From: Cyprinodon diabolis
Lineage: Eukaryota > Chordata > Actinopteri > Cyprinodontiformes > Cyprinodontidae
Direction of reading: 5' to 3'
DNA: 64,000 nt
Assembly: GCA_030533445.1 (NCBI GenBank)
Contig: CM060066.1
Span: forward strand, 37,738,235 to 37,802,234
A program made the position numbers and the translations under genes. Within the stretch, counting starts at the first letter, position 1. Every line of letters starts with the position of its first letter. The notes under the pieces are model-generated. The model made no database searches. It saw nothing but the letters and a program-made list of their open reading frames with translations, and had not been told where the DNA came from. Positions 55,600-64,000 of the stretch are shown here, piece by piece.

Positions 55600-57095
55600 T
55601 CTGGCGGTTGGCAACAAACATTTAGTAGCATTTCCGCCACTTACTGGTATGGAGTGTAGTTCGTGATGGACTATCTACTTAATAAACATATATATAATTT
55701 CTAAGGAAAAAAAGAAAACAAAAAACAACAACAAAAAACTATATACTTATACATAACTTTGTATTCTACTCGTCTATATCAAACACACATTCACCCTCTT
55801 TATAATCAAATTCTATGAAATAATTTCATTTTCTTTAAAAATCTAATAATTATCTGTATATTTTTACTCCCCAAGTTCTTCCTCAAAATGTCTAATAAAT
55901 TAATCTTTTCCTGAATAAATTCAAACTCTCCTCATATATCTTCTCTGGCTTTCGTATTTATGACATTCCAGTATAACATGTTCTATTTTTTCATATCACA
56001 TTTGCCAGTATATGCTTTTGAATTTTGAAAAGTGTATAATTAAGCCCTGTTTACCCAAATCTTAACCTTGTTATCACTCTCTCCTCCTTTCTATTTCGTC
56101 TTCCATTTCTTCTTTTTCCTACCATCTTCTGAATTTTATAAAACCATCTTCCTGTTTTTTTCTTCATCCCACCTTTTTTTTGTCATTTTTCCATCAGTTT
56201 TTCTTTAATAATACTCTACCTCCGGTTTACTTGTCTTAACTGTAAAACTAATAGGATTTAGAATTTTCCTTCTACTCCAAAATGTGCCGTAACCCACACA
56301 AATACAACCAAACACAAATTTTTTATTCTGAATAAAGTATTAAATATTTCTAATAGAATGTCCATCCTGCTATCTGGCTGATTATATTTTAAACTTAATA
56401 ACGCAGAGGTTGAATCTGAACAAATAATTTTTTTTAATGGTTTTATGTCTTCTATCCATTGTAAAGCTAATAATATTGCCAACATTTCCCCTGTGTATAC
56501 TGATAATCCATCTGAAGTTGGTTTTCCTATTTTTATATTGAATTCTGGTATTACAAAAGCTATTCCTATTTTCCTTGTTACTTTTGATGCATCTGTATAA
56601 ATTTAAATATATTGATAATAATTGTCTAAATGTAACTGTACTAAACTCGTATCTACCGTGTACAATGTATCTTGCTTCTTTTCCATTAGTGACACATCTA
56701 CTATTGCTTCTGGTAGAATCCATGGTGGTATAACTCATATTGGTGTAGTTTGAGTAATTTCCTAAATTAGTCAATTTAAATTATTTTATTTTGTTTTCAA
56801 TTTTCCATCCAAAACTTCTAATTTCTTTCTTTTCTTTTTCCCTACATGGGTTTAAAATTTCCCAAGTTGGAAGATCAGAGTTATTACCTTGTAGAATTAA
56901 CCAATAATTTATTTCTAGTTTTGTTCTTCTTAAATCCAATTTTTTATGGCATTTCTCCCATTTCTACTTGCACTGCTGCTGTTAATGTGGTTTGAAATTC
57001 TCCAGTAAATCTTAATGCCTTCCTTCTTTTTTTATAGCAGTTGGCAAGCAACTTATTGATGCGCATTACCGCCACCTACTGGAAGGGAGTGTGGG
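55600..57095 (-). mobile_element. Decayed LINE 3' half with RNase H (I/Nimb-like)
   Basis: On the minus strand a fragmentary polyprotein C terminus reads, in order: LTNLGNYSNYTNMSYTTMDS near 56774, an RNase H domain at about 56615-56260, and a C-terminal part near 56180-55930 (WDEEKTGRWFYKIQKMVG, ITRLRFG, IEHVILECHKYESQRR). Domain order after the reverse transcriptase fits I-clade LINEs of fish. Stops and frameshifts are frequent. A 60-bp motif ending CCGCCACTTACTGG (55600-55665) recurs in the same orientation at 57036-57095 (CCGCCACCTACTGG). Confidence 0.75.
56258..56608 (-). pseudogene. LINE RNase H domain remnant
   Basis: The frame reads IYTDASKVTRKIGIAFVIPE, then SVYTGEMLAILLALQWIEDI, then ICSDSTSALLSLK and VFVWVTAHFGVEG. 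These carry the first Asp (YTDAS), the Glu (GEMLAI) and the second Asp (CSDST) of RNase H, and a WV.AH.GVEG end where the last acidic residue usually follows. A stop lies immediately before IYTDAS. Confidence 0.75.
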
Positions 57096-57249
57096 TTGGG
57101 TGCTATATATAAATTCTCCCACACAAAAAAAGGGGAAAAAAACTTATAATACGTAATTAAGTTAATAAATCTTATATTCTTTCTATCAATTTCTTTTTCT
57201 TAAGGTAATTAATAAAATAAGAATAAAAATGTAGAAATAGAAAGTTTGT

Positions 57250-57455
57250 TTTTATTTGAAAATTATTTTCCCAAGGGAGAACAACTTTCACAATAGACTG
57301 TCACATATGGTTCCGACCATGTGTACTCCGGACATATTAGACAGTTGCACCAAAACGGTAGTTGCTTGCTGCGGTGGAGGAAAAGCCGCTCATCTTCCGT
57401 TGTTCTCAAACTGAAAGCGTTCCGATCACATTAAAGAAAAGCACATTAGGGTCAG
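57250..57455. promoter_or_regulatory. Divergent promoter shared by GSTCD (-) and INTS12 (+), with INTS12 non-coding exon 1
   Basis: This short block has more CpG than the AT-rich flanks. It contains CATCTTCCGTTG, whose complement holds the ETS-type core CGGAAG common in housekeeping bidirectional promoters. A good 5' splice site, GGGTCAG then GTAAGG, ends at 57455 and is the likely end of the non-coding first exon of INTS12; its start is placed only roughly at 57380. No clear TATA box is seen. GSTCD should start on the opposite strand in the left half of this block, but no convincing minus-strand donor could be chosen. Confidence 0.6.
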
Positions 57456-59221
57456 GTAAGGCTGTTTAAAGACAATTATGATGAAATCAGAAAGGTTTGT
57501 TTGAGCGTCGTTTTAATAATGAAGGTAACTTTAGCTCTCAGGGTTCCTGCGCTCTTTTCAGCGTCACACAACAAATATAAGCTGTAGAAACAAAGACAAC
57601 TGGCTGAGTTTTGAGAGATCTTTGGCAACGAAAAAGGAGGGGTTAGTAATGCTAGTTTAATAATCTGATATCACGTGGTTTTAATGCGTACATCTGAGTC
57701 TTGCTAAAATATATATTTCCTCTCATTATTTTTTATAGAATTGACCGTTTTTCTAATTAAAATGCGACTTTCAGCATTGATGATCAGGTCTATGACCTGA
57801 TCATCAATGTTTTTTATTTTGTTTATTTTTTATTTTGTTTCTTCTATTATATATGATTTTTATTGATTTCTTGGGTGGCTTTATTTATACTAATTTATAG
57901 TAATCATAGTTTAATTAGATCATTGTTCTCAACTCTTCCAGTTGCACAATATTTTATATATATATATATTGTTAAGAACTCTTACCCAATGTGAAAAGGA
58001 TGTGCACATGGACACACATCTCTACTGTAATGTGCATTGCTTCCTAATAAAAAAATTATATAGGCTATATATATGTTTTAGTCTATGTAAAAAGTGCTTA
58101 AAAAAAGAAAGGGGGGAAAAAGCCCTTGAAATGTCTGGATTTCAGTTTATTGTGCATTTAAGCTGGGAAAAAAAGACAAATAAAAAATCAGAAAAGCATG
58201 TTTACATTTTTAATAACCCCTTCTTGAGTTCAAATGTTGTAGAATTGTGTATTGTGGGGGATGTTTCTACCACCTTTGGTCATTTGGAGATGAAAATATT
58301 AATTCATTTTCTTCAAAAAATATTTTTCTTTTGAAAATTTTGTTGGAAACTCTCAGTAAAAACTAATATGTGTGAAAATGATGCCTATTTTTCTTGTGCA
58401 CCAGCACTATCGGGTGTATTAGCAAAAAAAAAGTTGTAACATAGTAAATACTGTATAAAAGATGTTCATACTATTTAATTAAAGCTTTGATATGTTGGCA
58501 CACCTGTTAAGGTGCACAGATGCCTAGATTTTTTTCCAGGATTGATCTGTATGTCACTCTATCCTTCTTCCCATTTGCTCTGAACTGTTTTTCCCTGACT
58601 TTCTTGAGGAAATGATAATAATTGAACTTTACTGATCTTACATTGGAGAAATTTAACTCTGCATTTAACCAATCCCTTTGGGGAGCAGTGGGCTGCCATT
58701 TTGCGGTACTCGGGGAGCAAACAGGGATTCAAGAACTCAGTGTGGAGGCTGTGGGATTCAAACCGGTTACTTGCAATCTGTTCAGAGCACAGGCGTACTG
58801 CTCTAACTCACCAGGCCAACGCTCCCCTCTTCCCTCAATGAAGTATGCCATGTGTCATTGTTGAGAAGACACGCCCATGTTCATTTGAAGTTCTAGCTCC
58901 ACACCATAGACCCACCCCACAATTCAGACTTTTAGTTGTATCTTGCTTGTGGCAATGCCTTTCTTTTTGTCTTTCTCTCATAGGGGCCAGATCAGAACAT
59001 CTGTTGTTCATATTAAAAAATAATGAATCTGCTGCCGATCATTGCGTTTGTATTTTTTTTTCTTTTTTTGTGGAATTGTGTGGAAGTTTTGTATAGAGGG
59101 AAGGAACAATAAATCAGGGGAAAATAACAGGAAATCAGTGTTATTTAAAAAAAAAAAAGAAAGTCCTGTATAAGTTGTAAAACTGGATGCTGAGCATTTT
59201 TCATTATTCCCATTTTCACAG
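57456..59221 (+). other. INTS12 intron 1
   Basis: AT-rich first intron between the non-coding exon and the start-codon exon. It contains a palindromic GACCTGATCATCA/TGATGATCAGGTC pair near 57776-57807, a TA run at about 57957 and a SINE at 58622-58830. The 130-codon open frame at 57942-58334 has no recognisable product. Confidence 0.5.
58622..58830 (-). repeat. tRNA-derived SINE, copy 3
   Basis: Reading the minus strand from 58830: GGGGAGCGTTGGCCTGGTGA with A-box features, CCGGTTTGAATCCC as a good B box, then CCCACTGCTCCCCAAAGGGA and TTAAATTTCTCCAATGTAAG. Same family as the copies at 2408 and 13429, with the best-preserved B box of the three. Confidence 0.85.
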
Positions 59222-59379
59222 CCATGGCTGGACCTGTGAGCTTGGAGCTGGATCCCATCTTTCTGAAGGGACTTAGTTACCTACACTCAAAGAGTAAAGA
59301 CTCGGCTGAGAAACTCAAAGCTCTGCTTGACGAGTCCCTCGCAAGAGGAAGTGACTCCTCCTACCGCTCCCTGCAGAAA
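59222..59379 (+). CDS. ints12: INTS12 coding exon 1 (start codon)
   Basis: The acceptor CATTTTCACAG ends at 59221; the ATG at 59224 lies in a GCCATGGCT context. It encodes 52 residues, including [20 protein letters not shown] and [20 protein letters not shown], and ends in phase 0 at LQK before a GTAAGA donor. This is the N-terminal conserved microdomain of INTS12. Confidence 0.95.
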
Positions 59380-62300
59380 GTAAGAAATACATCAGTGAAG
59401 TCCCAGTTTACACTGTGATGTCCTCTCTGCGTTTGCTCAGCATGCACCATGTTGACAGCTAATCGCCTGTGCTTTCCTTGTTTAATCCTCAGGAGGTGGA
59501 AGTGTCAAAGGTTTCCGTGTCAAAAAGTAAACAAGACTCCAAGTCGTCGGGTTCCTCTGTGGCTATCAGCGGCGGAAGCAGCAAATCCAGCTCTGAGAAG
59601 AGTAAGAAAGAGGTGGAGAAGAGGCCATCAGAGAAGGTACAGGAGACATTTTCTATTGTTAGAACAGAAGGGTTTGGCTTTACAGCAAATCTTAGATAAC
59701 CGTAAAGAAATATGCTGATCCTGTATAGAGATATTCATTCTTGATCATTTTTAAAAGTCATTAAATTATTTCTGATAATAAACATAAAAGCTATGAATAT
59801 TATTCGTACTATTGATGTTATTTAAAGTGGAAAATAAAACAGGGCATTAATTTAGTCAAATCTCTAAACAACTGATCTGGAACAGCTGTATTCAATTCAA
59901 AAAGTAGCTTCTGAGCCTGCTTGAAGTCCAGCTTAGGGTGGGATTTTCATCCAGGTGCTGCTACAGTTTCCATTTGCAGGAAATTTTAGTTTAAGGTTCT
60001 TCATTAGTTTCTTCATTGTTCCTTAATTTCCTTGTTTTCTTGCTCTTCGTTTATTTATTATGCTATACGAGTGATTGTGTCTGTTGGTGCTGTGTTGTTG
60101 TTTCTAGAAACATGCATTCCTAGAGGTACCAACCAAATGGATTAATAAAGATAATGTGAATCTTAGCTTAAGTAGAAAGTTTGGTTATGGGGTGATAAAG
60201 ACCTAACTTTGATGGAGCCACGGTTTTTATAAATGAGAAAACAAAAGTAGTGTTGTAGGGTTGGGCTATTAATCAGGAAAATCAACTAAAAAAACGTTAA
60301 AAAAAAGTTTAATTAAAAAAACAACAACTATACTTTATGAAGATTTCTTTTTTTTTCTTTTTTTCAACAATTCCCTTGTGGGGCATCCATGGCTCAGAGT
60401 GACATCAGCTCATCACTTTTTTTAAACTGATAAACCAGCTCACTGTCTAATACTAGATGTAAACATTTAGTTTGTTTTATTTTAATTGTTTGTTGTAAAA
60501 CAGTGATTTATTTGCATTTTCACAGCTTGAATTTTGTTGCCTTTTAAATTAAGCTCACCTCCCAAAGGGGAAGATTGAATTAACAGCTATGTTCTGAAAG
60601 TGATTTATGTTATTTGACACTTTTATTTTGAAACATAAGGAAGAAAAAAATCAATCCGATTTTGGAGGATTAGATTAAATGATTAAACATAAAGATTGTG
60701 TTCCCTAAATGCTCAACCAGAGTATTTAAGTAGTATGCTATAATATGTTTAATTTTGACGTGTTGAGGAAATAGTAAATATTTTAGCTTTAGAAAATCTA
60801 TTAATTTAATAATTGAATAAAGTGCAACAGGCACGTATGTTCCCATTTTGCATGACAAGTGTAGAAGTCCGAATTTGTCTTGATAATAAATACATGTCTT
60901 GTTATTTTCTTTTTTCTTGAATTGGAAAGCAGGTCAGGCTGGACCTCTCTGAAGTGGACCCCCCAAAAAAGCCTCGTTTGGAGAAACAGGAGAGTCGGTC
61001 CTCTCCCATCACTGTCCAGACCAGCAAAGACCTGCTCCCAAACATAAGTGACTATGATGAGACTAATGCTGATGACTTTGCCATGGAGATGGGCCTTGCT
61101 TGTGTGGTTTGCAGGTAAACATTCTTCTTAGAAATATTCTTGAACTGAGATCAGGATATTTAAAGGACATTATTGCTGTCCAGACAATAATCGTATTTAT
61201 GTTTTTACTATTAAAACAGACAAATGACCGTGACCATGGGAAACCAATTAGTGGAGTGCCAGGAGTGTCATAATCTCTACCACCAAGAGTGTCATAGACC
61301 ACAAGTGACGGATAAAGAGGTTAACGACCCCCGCCTCGTGTGGTACTGCGCCCGCTGTACCAGGCAAATGAAACGCATGGTGAGGGGAAAAAAAAAACAG
61401 CCTTCCATGTTGGGATCCTTTCTGGTGTTCAGAGCATCTGGTGATGCATCCATGACTAATTCATATCTATGTTGTTGTTAAGGCCCAGAAACCTCCACAA
61501 AAACCGTCCCCCGTCTCTGCGTCATCCGCGCCTGTTGTTAAGGACACTGTGGTGAAGAAGGCGGACCCCAAACTAAAAACGGATACGGCCAGCACATTCC
61601 AGGCTTTCAAGAGAACAGAAGTGAAGGTATGTGGGTCATCCAGAAGCAGTCCTTTTTAAGAGATGCACCAATTCAGTTTTTTTTTATCCAATACCATTCC
61701 GATACCTGAGCTGAGCGAATCAGCCGATGTCCTATTATGATCCCATTCGACTGTTAATTGAATTAAACATTGTTAAAAGAACGGAGACGTTCTTTTAATC
61801 GAAAGAAAATAATAGTTCCTTGTAAAATACATTGGATTGGATCTCAGATATCCTATATTAAATCATTGATATTCAATCCAGCTTATTAGTAAACATTGGA
61901 GCCAATATCTCAATCACGTATCAGATCAGTACAACGGCACAATCGGCACAATATTTGTCTCTCTGTTGTGCTTTGAGGAACCTCATTCAGCCTGTTTCAC
62001 CCAATGACTTGGATAATTATTAAATTGAAAGATTTTTATTTATAAACTCGATGTTCTACAGGCCATTAGCAGAGAAAAACCCCTCACCATCATACATCCC
62101 TCACTGTGTTTAACAATGGGCATGGGGTGCATGTAGATTTATCTGAGTTAAATAGCTGAATTACCTCCTTAGCTTATCATCACTGTGATAGGATTCCCTT
62201 TCTACTTGAATAAACTTGAATAAATTGAAAATTAACCTCACAGGTTTCTTAATTTCTTTGTAATCCTTAGACCAGTGAATTTCTGTGATGTATAGTGGTA

Positions 62301-63747
62301 CATTTGAGTACACAATGCATGTTTTGTTTAGTCGAGAATCAATGATTAAATGAACGGTACAAAAATGTATAGAATACATGTTCAAAAACTGCAAATATGA
62401 AGCTATTTTTGTAAAAAAAAAAATGTTTCTTATGATTGTTAAAATTATATTTTTACTATTGTGGTTATAATGGTTTTGTATTTCAGATTAAATATTATAT
62501 TATGGTATTATTCCTTCTGTTCATTTTATTTTACTAAATAATAATTAATATAAATATATTTACAATTTATCAAATTTTAGTCATAAAGAAATGAATATAA
62601 GAAAAAGAATGTTAAAGGTATTAATCAAAAAATAATAAGAAGTGGTGATGGTAGTTTTGATAGGATTATCTCCTTTTTGTTATCACTCTGATTGGGACTT
62701 AAACTATTAAGCAGATTACTTGTGATTAATCGATTATGGAATTAATCGTCAACTATTTAGTAATCGATGAATTGTTAACTGGAGTATAGAGACTTTAAAA
62801 CATGCCTTTAGCTGACAGAGCGAACCATTTACAGCTATAAATATATCTGAATGGTAAAAAAATATATAAACATTCTGCATTTAAGATAAAAAGAAATGTT
62901 TTCGTCTATCAATACACTCTATCCAGAACTTCTCAATTGGATAAGTTTTAGTTGGTTTAGCTGGTTTAATTTGATTAAAAAATCTTCTTTAAAGAATATT
63001 TGGCTATCCAATTCTTAATCAATTAATCAAAAAAATAATTAACAGATTAATCAATTTGCAAAATAGTCGTTAGTTGCAGCCCTGACTTTGATATTAATTT
63101 CCAAAACATCTATAAATAATGTCTTGTTATACAGATACAATCATTTCCCATGTTTATCCCTAATTGTTTTTCCTGTTGCTCCCTATTTTTTCCTGCAGAC
63201 TCCGGCCACGTTAGCCAACCCTACCAGCAGCAGCTCCTCCTCCCCAGGCAGCGGTCTCACAGGCTGGGCTGCCTTTGGTGCCAAAACAAGCCCGTCTGTT
63301 CCTGCTACCTCCAAACTGGCCTCTTCAGGTACAAGCGGTAGCAGCAAGACTGTGACGGCTCCTTCTGGTCAGAAACCGGTGGGTTTGTCTGGACTAGCAG
63401 GAGCCAAATCAGGACTTGGAGGAGCGAAGGTCACTGGGAGCAGCAATGGAAACGGCTCCAGCCAAGCAGCTCTGAAAACTCCTCCGCCTCTAACTCTGGG
63501 AAAGCAGGCACTGAACCGCTCATCCAGCAATGAGAGCCAAGGGAAAGGCTCCGCTTCATCCGGAGCCAGCTCACCAAGCAGCTCCCAGGCACCGACTGGG
63601 GGGAACGGGGGGAATAACGGAGGAGGGAACGGGAACAATGGGAACGGCTCAAAGGGCGTGCCGACCTCTCAGGAGTCCCAGCTTAACGCCATGAAACGCT
63701 TGCAGATCTTTAAGAAGAAAGCAGCTCAGAAGAAACTGAAGAAATGA
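59224..63747 (+). CDS. ints12: INTS12, Integrator complex subunit 12 (complete CDS, six coding exons)
   Basis: Coding exons 59224-59379, 59493-59636, 60933-61114, 61220-61379, 61483-61626 and 63199-63747 join to 444 residues (human about 462). The product is the PHD-finger subunit of the nuclear Integrator complex, which acts with RNA polymerase II in snRNA 3'-end formation and promoter-proximal termination. The N terminus ([20 protein letters not shown]) is the strongly conserved microdomain of the family. The C4HC3 PHD finger uses C157, C160, C174, C177, H182, C185, C204 and C207. A Ser/Gly/Asn-rich tail follows and ends in the conserved basic segment [19 protein letters not shown]. All introns are GT-AG. 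The start ATG has context GCCATGG, three bases after the acceptor. Confidence 0.97.
59493..59636 (+). CDS. ints12: INTS12 coding exon 2
   Basis: 144 bp, phase 0 to 0, acceptor AATCCTCAG and donor GTACAG. It encodes residues 53-100, a Ser/Lys-rich, probably disordered segment ending [13 protein letters not shown]. The human protein has a similar charged linker here, with EKRPADK. Confidence 0.9.
59637..60932 (+). other. INTS12 intron 3, no feature recognised
   Basis: AT-rich intron between GTACAG and AAGCAG splice sites; no repeat family or coding content identified. Confidence 0.5.
60933..61114 (+). CDS. ints12: INTS12 coding exon 3 (start of PHD finger)
   Basis: 182 bp, phase 0 in and 2 out, acceptor GGAAAGCAG and donor GTAAAC. 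It encodes [20 protein letters not shown] and then [15 protein letters not shown]; the last two cysteines are C157 and C160, the first zinc-binding pair. The arginine codon is split across the intron. Confidence 0.94.
61220..61379 (+). CDS. ints12: INTS12 coding exon 4 (rest of PHD finger)
   Basis: 160 bp, phase 2 in and 0 out, acceptor TTAAAACAG and donor GTGAGG. It encodes [20 protein letters not shown] and then [15 protein letters not shown]. The zinc ligands C174, C177, H182, C185, C204 and C207 are all present, and the aromatic before the last pair (W202) is kept. Confidence 0.96.
61483..61626 (+). CDS. ints12: INTS12 coding exon 5
   Basis: 144 bp, phase 0 to 0, acceptor GTTGTTAAG and donor GTATGT. 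It encodes residues 215-262, a proline/lysine-rich stretch ([15 protein letters not shown]) ending in [10 protein letters not shown], which matches the vertebrate FKRTEVK signature. Confidence 0.92.
61656..61940. repeat. hAT MITE related to the 18164-19713 element
   Basis: AAGAGATGCACCAATTCAG, CTGAGCGAATCAGCCGATGT, GGATTGGATCTCAGATATCC and GTATCAGATCAGTAC follow the order of the arms of the 18.2-kb hAT. It lacks the LINE and MITE and shows the uninterrupted middle, including an 11-bp-stem hairpin at 61773-61798. It lies in INTS12 intron 6. Confidence 0.65.
62690..63085. repeat. Diverged copy of the 39.1-kb hAT MITE family
   Basis: ATTAATCGATTATGGAATTA, TTAACTGGAGTATAGAGACT and a right end TCGTTAGTTGCAGCCCT match the inverse of 39143-39418. 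It lies just upstream of the last INTS12 exon. The left terminus is not recognisable. Confidence 0.55.
63199..63747 (+). CDS. ints12: INTS12 last coding exon with stop
   Basis: 549 bp, acceptor TTTTTCCTGCAG, stop TGA at 63745-63747. It encodes 182 residues. Conserved islands [23 protein letters not shown] and PPPLTLGK are separated by Ser/Gly/Asn-rich low complexity, including a run of GGN repeats near 63600-63650. The C terminus [19 protein letters not shown] plus a lysine-rich end is typical of the family. The bases just upstream stay open in this frame, but they are intron. Confidence 0.96.
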   Translation, partial: TPATLANPTSSSSSSPGSGLTGWAAFGAKTSPSVPATSKLASSGTSGSSKTVTAPSGQKPVGLSGLAGAKSGLGGAKVTGSSNGNGSSQAALKTPPPLTLGKQALNRSSSNESQGKGSASSGASSPSSSQAPTGGNGGNNGGGNGNNGNGSKGVPTSQESQLNAMKRLQIFKKKAAQKKLKK

Positions 63748-63975
63748 GGAATATATGAGGTAGCAGAGAGTAAAGGTGATGCTGCAGCATTGTGTTTGCA
63801 CTTCAAGAGCTTCTGCATAAGGAGAAACCACCATCCAGTTACATACTTGAACTTTACCTTAAAGCAGCTGGATATGACACGTGCCTCTTCTCTCCTAGCA
63901 AAGCTAACCAATGAGTAAAGTGTCACTTTTTAACAACCCGGTAAATAAATCAACTCTTCTCTCAAACTGACTCCA
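63748..63975 (+). terminator. ints12: INTS12 3' UTR with polyadenylation signal
   Basis: A short 3' UTR follows the stop codon. AATAAA occurs at 63944-63949, followed about 15-30 bases later by a C/T-rich and then T/G-rich stretch (CTGTCTCTTTGTTC), the usual layout for cleavage and polyadenylation. The predicted cleavage site is about 63962-63975. Confidence 0.7.
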
Positions 63976-64000
63976 TCTGTCTCTTTGTTCAGGGTTTTTA

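Noticed and set aside
57942..58334. 130-codon frame in INTS12 intron 1
   Set aside because: AT-rich, low complexity, no similarity, no splice context; chance frame.
63369..63652. Minus-strand proline-rich frames
   Set aside because: Antisense to the last INTS12 coding exon; due to its G/S/N-rich composition.
1..64000. CRISPR arrays, operons, riboswitches, phage or plasmid features
   Set aside because: None present; the window is vertebrate nuclear DNA with spliced genes.

Overview
This window is nuclear DNA from a ray-finned (teleost) fish. It is AT-rich and intron-dominated, has vertebrate-type splice sites, and is littered with fish-type transposons: Tc1, hAT, PIF/Harbinger, a TTAA-target MITE, tRNA-derived SINEs, degenerate LINEs and a solo LTR. 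Nothing in it is bacterial, and there is no operon, CRISPR array or origin.

Two conserved protein-coding genes share a divergent promoter near 57.3-57.45 kb. On the minus strand GSTCD (GST C-terminal domain plus a SAM-dependent methyltransferase-like domain) runs leftwards. Seven coding exons were rebuilt by splice sites, reading phase and similarity to the vertebrate protein: 54993-54568, 52967-52536, 48686-48417, 37889-37796, 7137-7022, 6610-6566 and 5583-5455. They encode 504 residues; the last ~130 residues lie beyond the left edge. On the plus strand INTS12 (Integrator subunit 12, a PHD-finger protein) is complete: a non-coding first exon near 57.4 kb, then six coding exons from 59224 to 63747 (444 residues) and a polyadenylation signal at 63944.

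Most of the rest is GSTCD intron. The 30.7-kb intron between 7138 and 37795 holds SINE and Tc1 pieces, a hAT element (18164-19713) invaded by a restriction-endonuclease-type LINE and a MITE, a Harbinger deletion derivative (21579-22817), a decayed Tc1 (25733-27309), a Harbinger-type MADF remnant (~33 kb), a Tc1 with one nonsense codon (33939-35186) and a TTAA-flanked MITE carrying a second MITE (35530-36704). The 10.5-kb intron (37890-48416) holds a small hAT with a perfect 8-bp target duplication, a long-TIR Tc1 with one nonsense codon (41424-43031) and a hAT with a BED zinc-finger remnant (45345-46303). The left 5 kb, after the last visible GSTCD exon, contains a solo LTR (2828-3135), a SINE and Tc1 debris.

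I did not find a convincing undescribed system. The best leads are the near-intact transposases, the nested insertions, an unrecognised minus-strand ORF cluster (24264-25127) and possible conserved non-coding blocks in the giant intron. All family calls come from reading translations and termini by eye; no database search was run.
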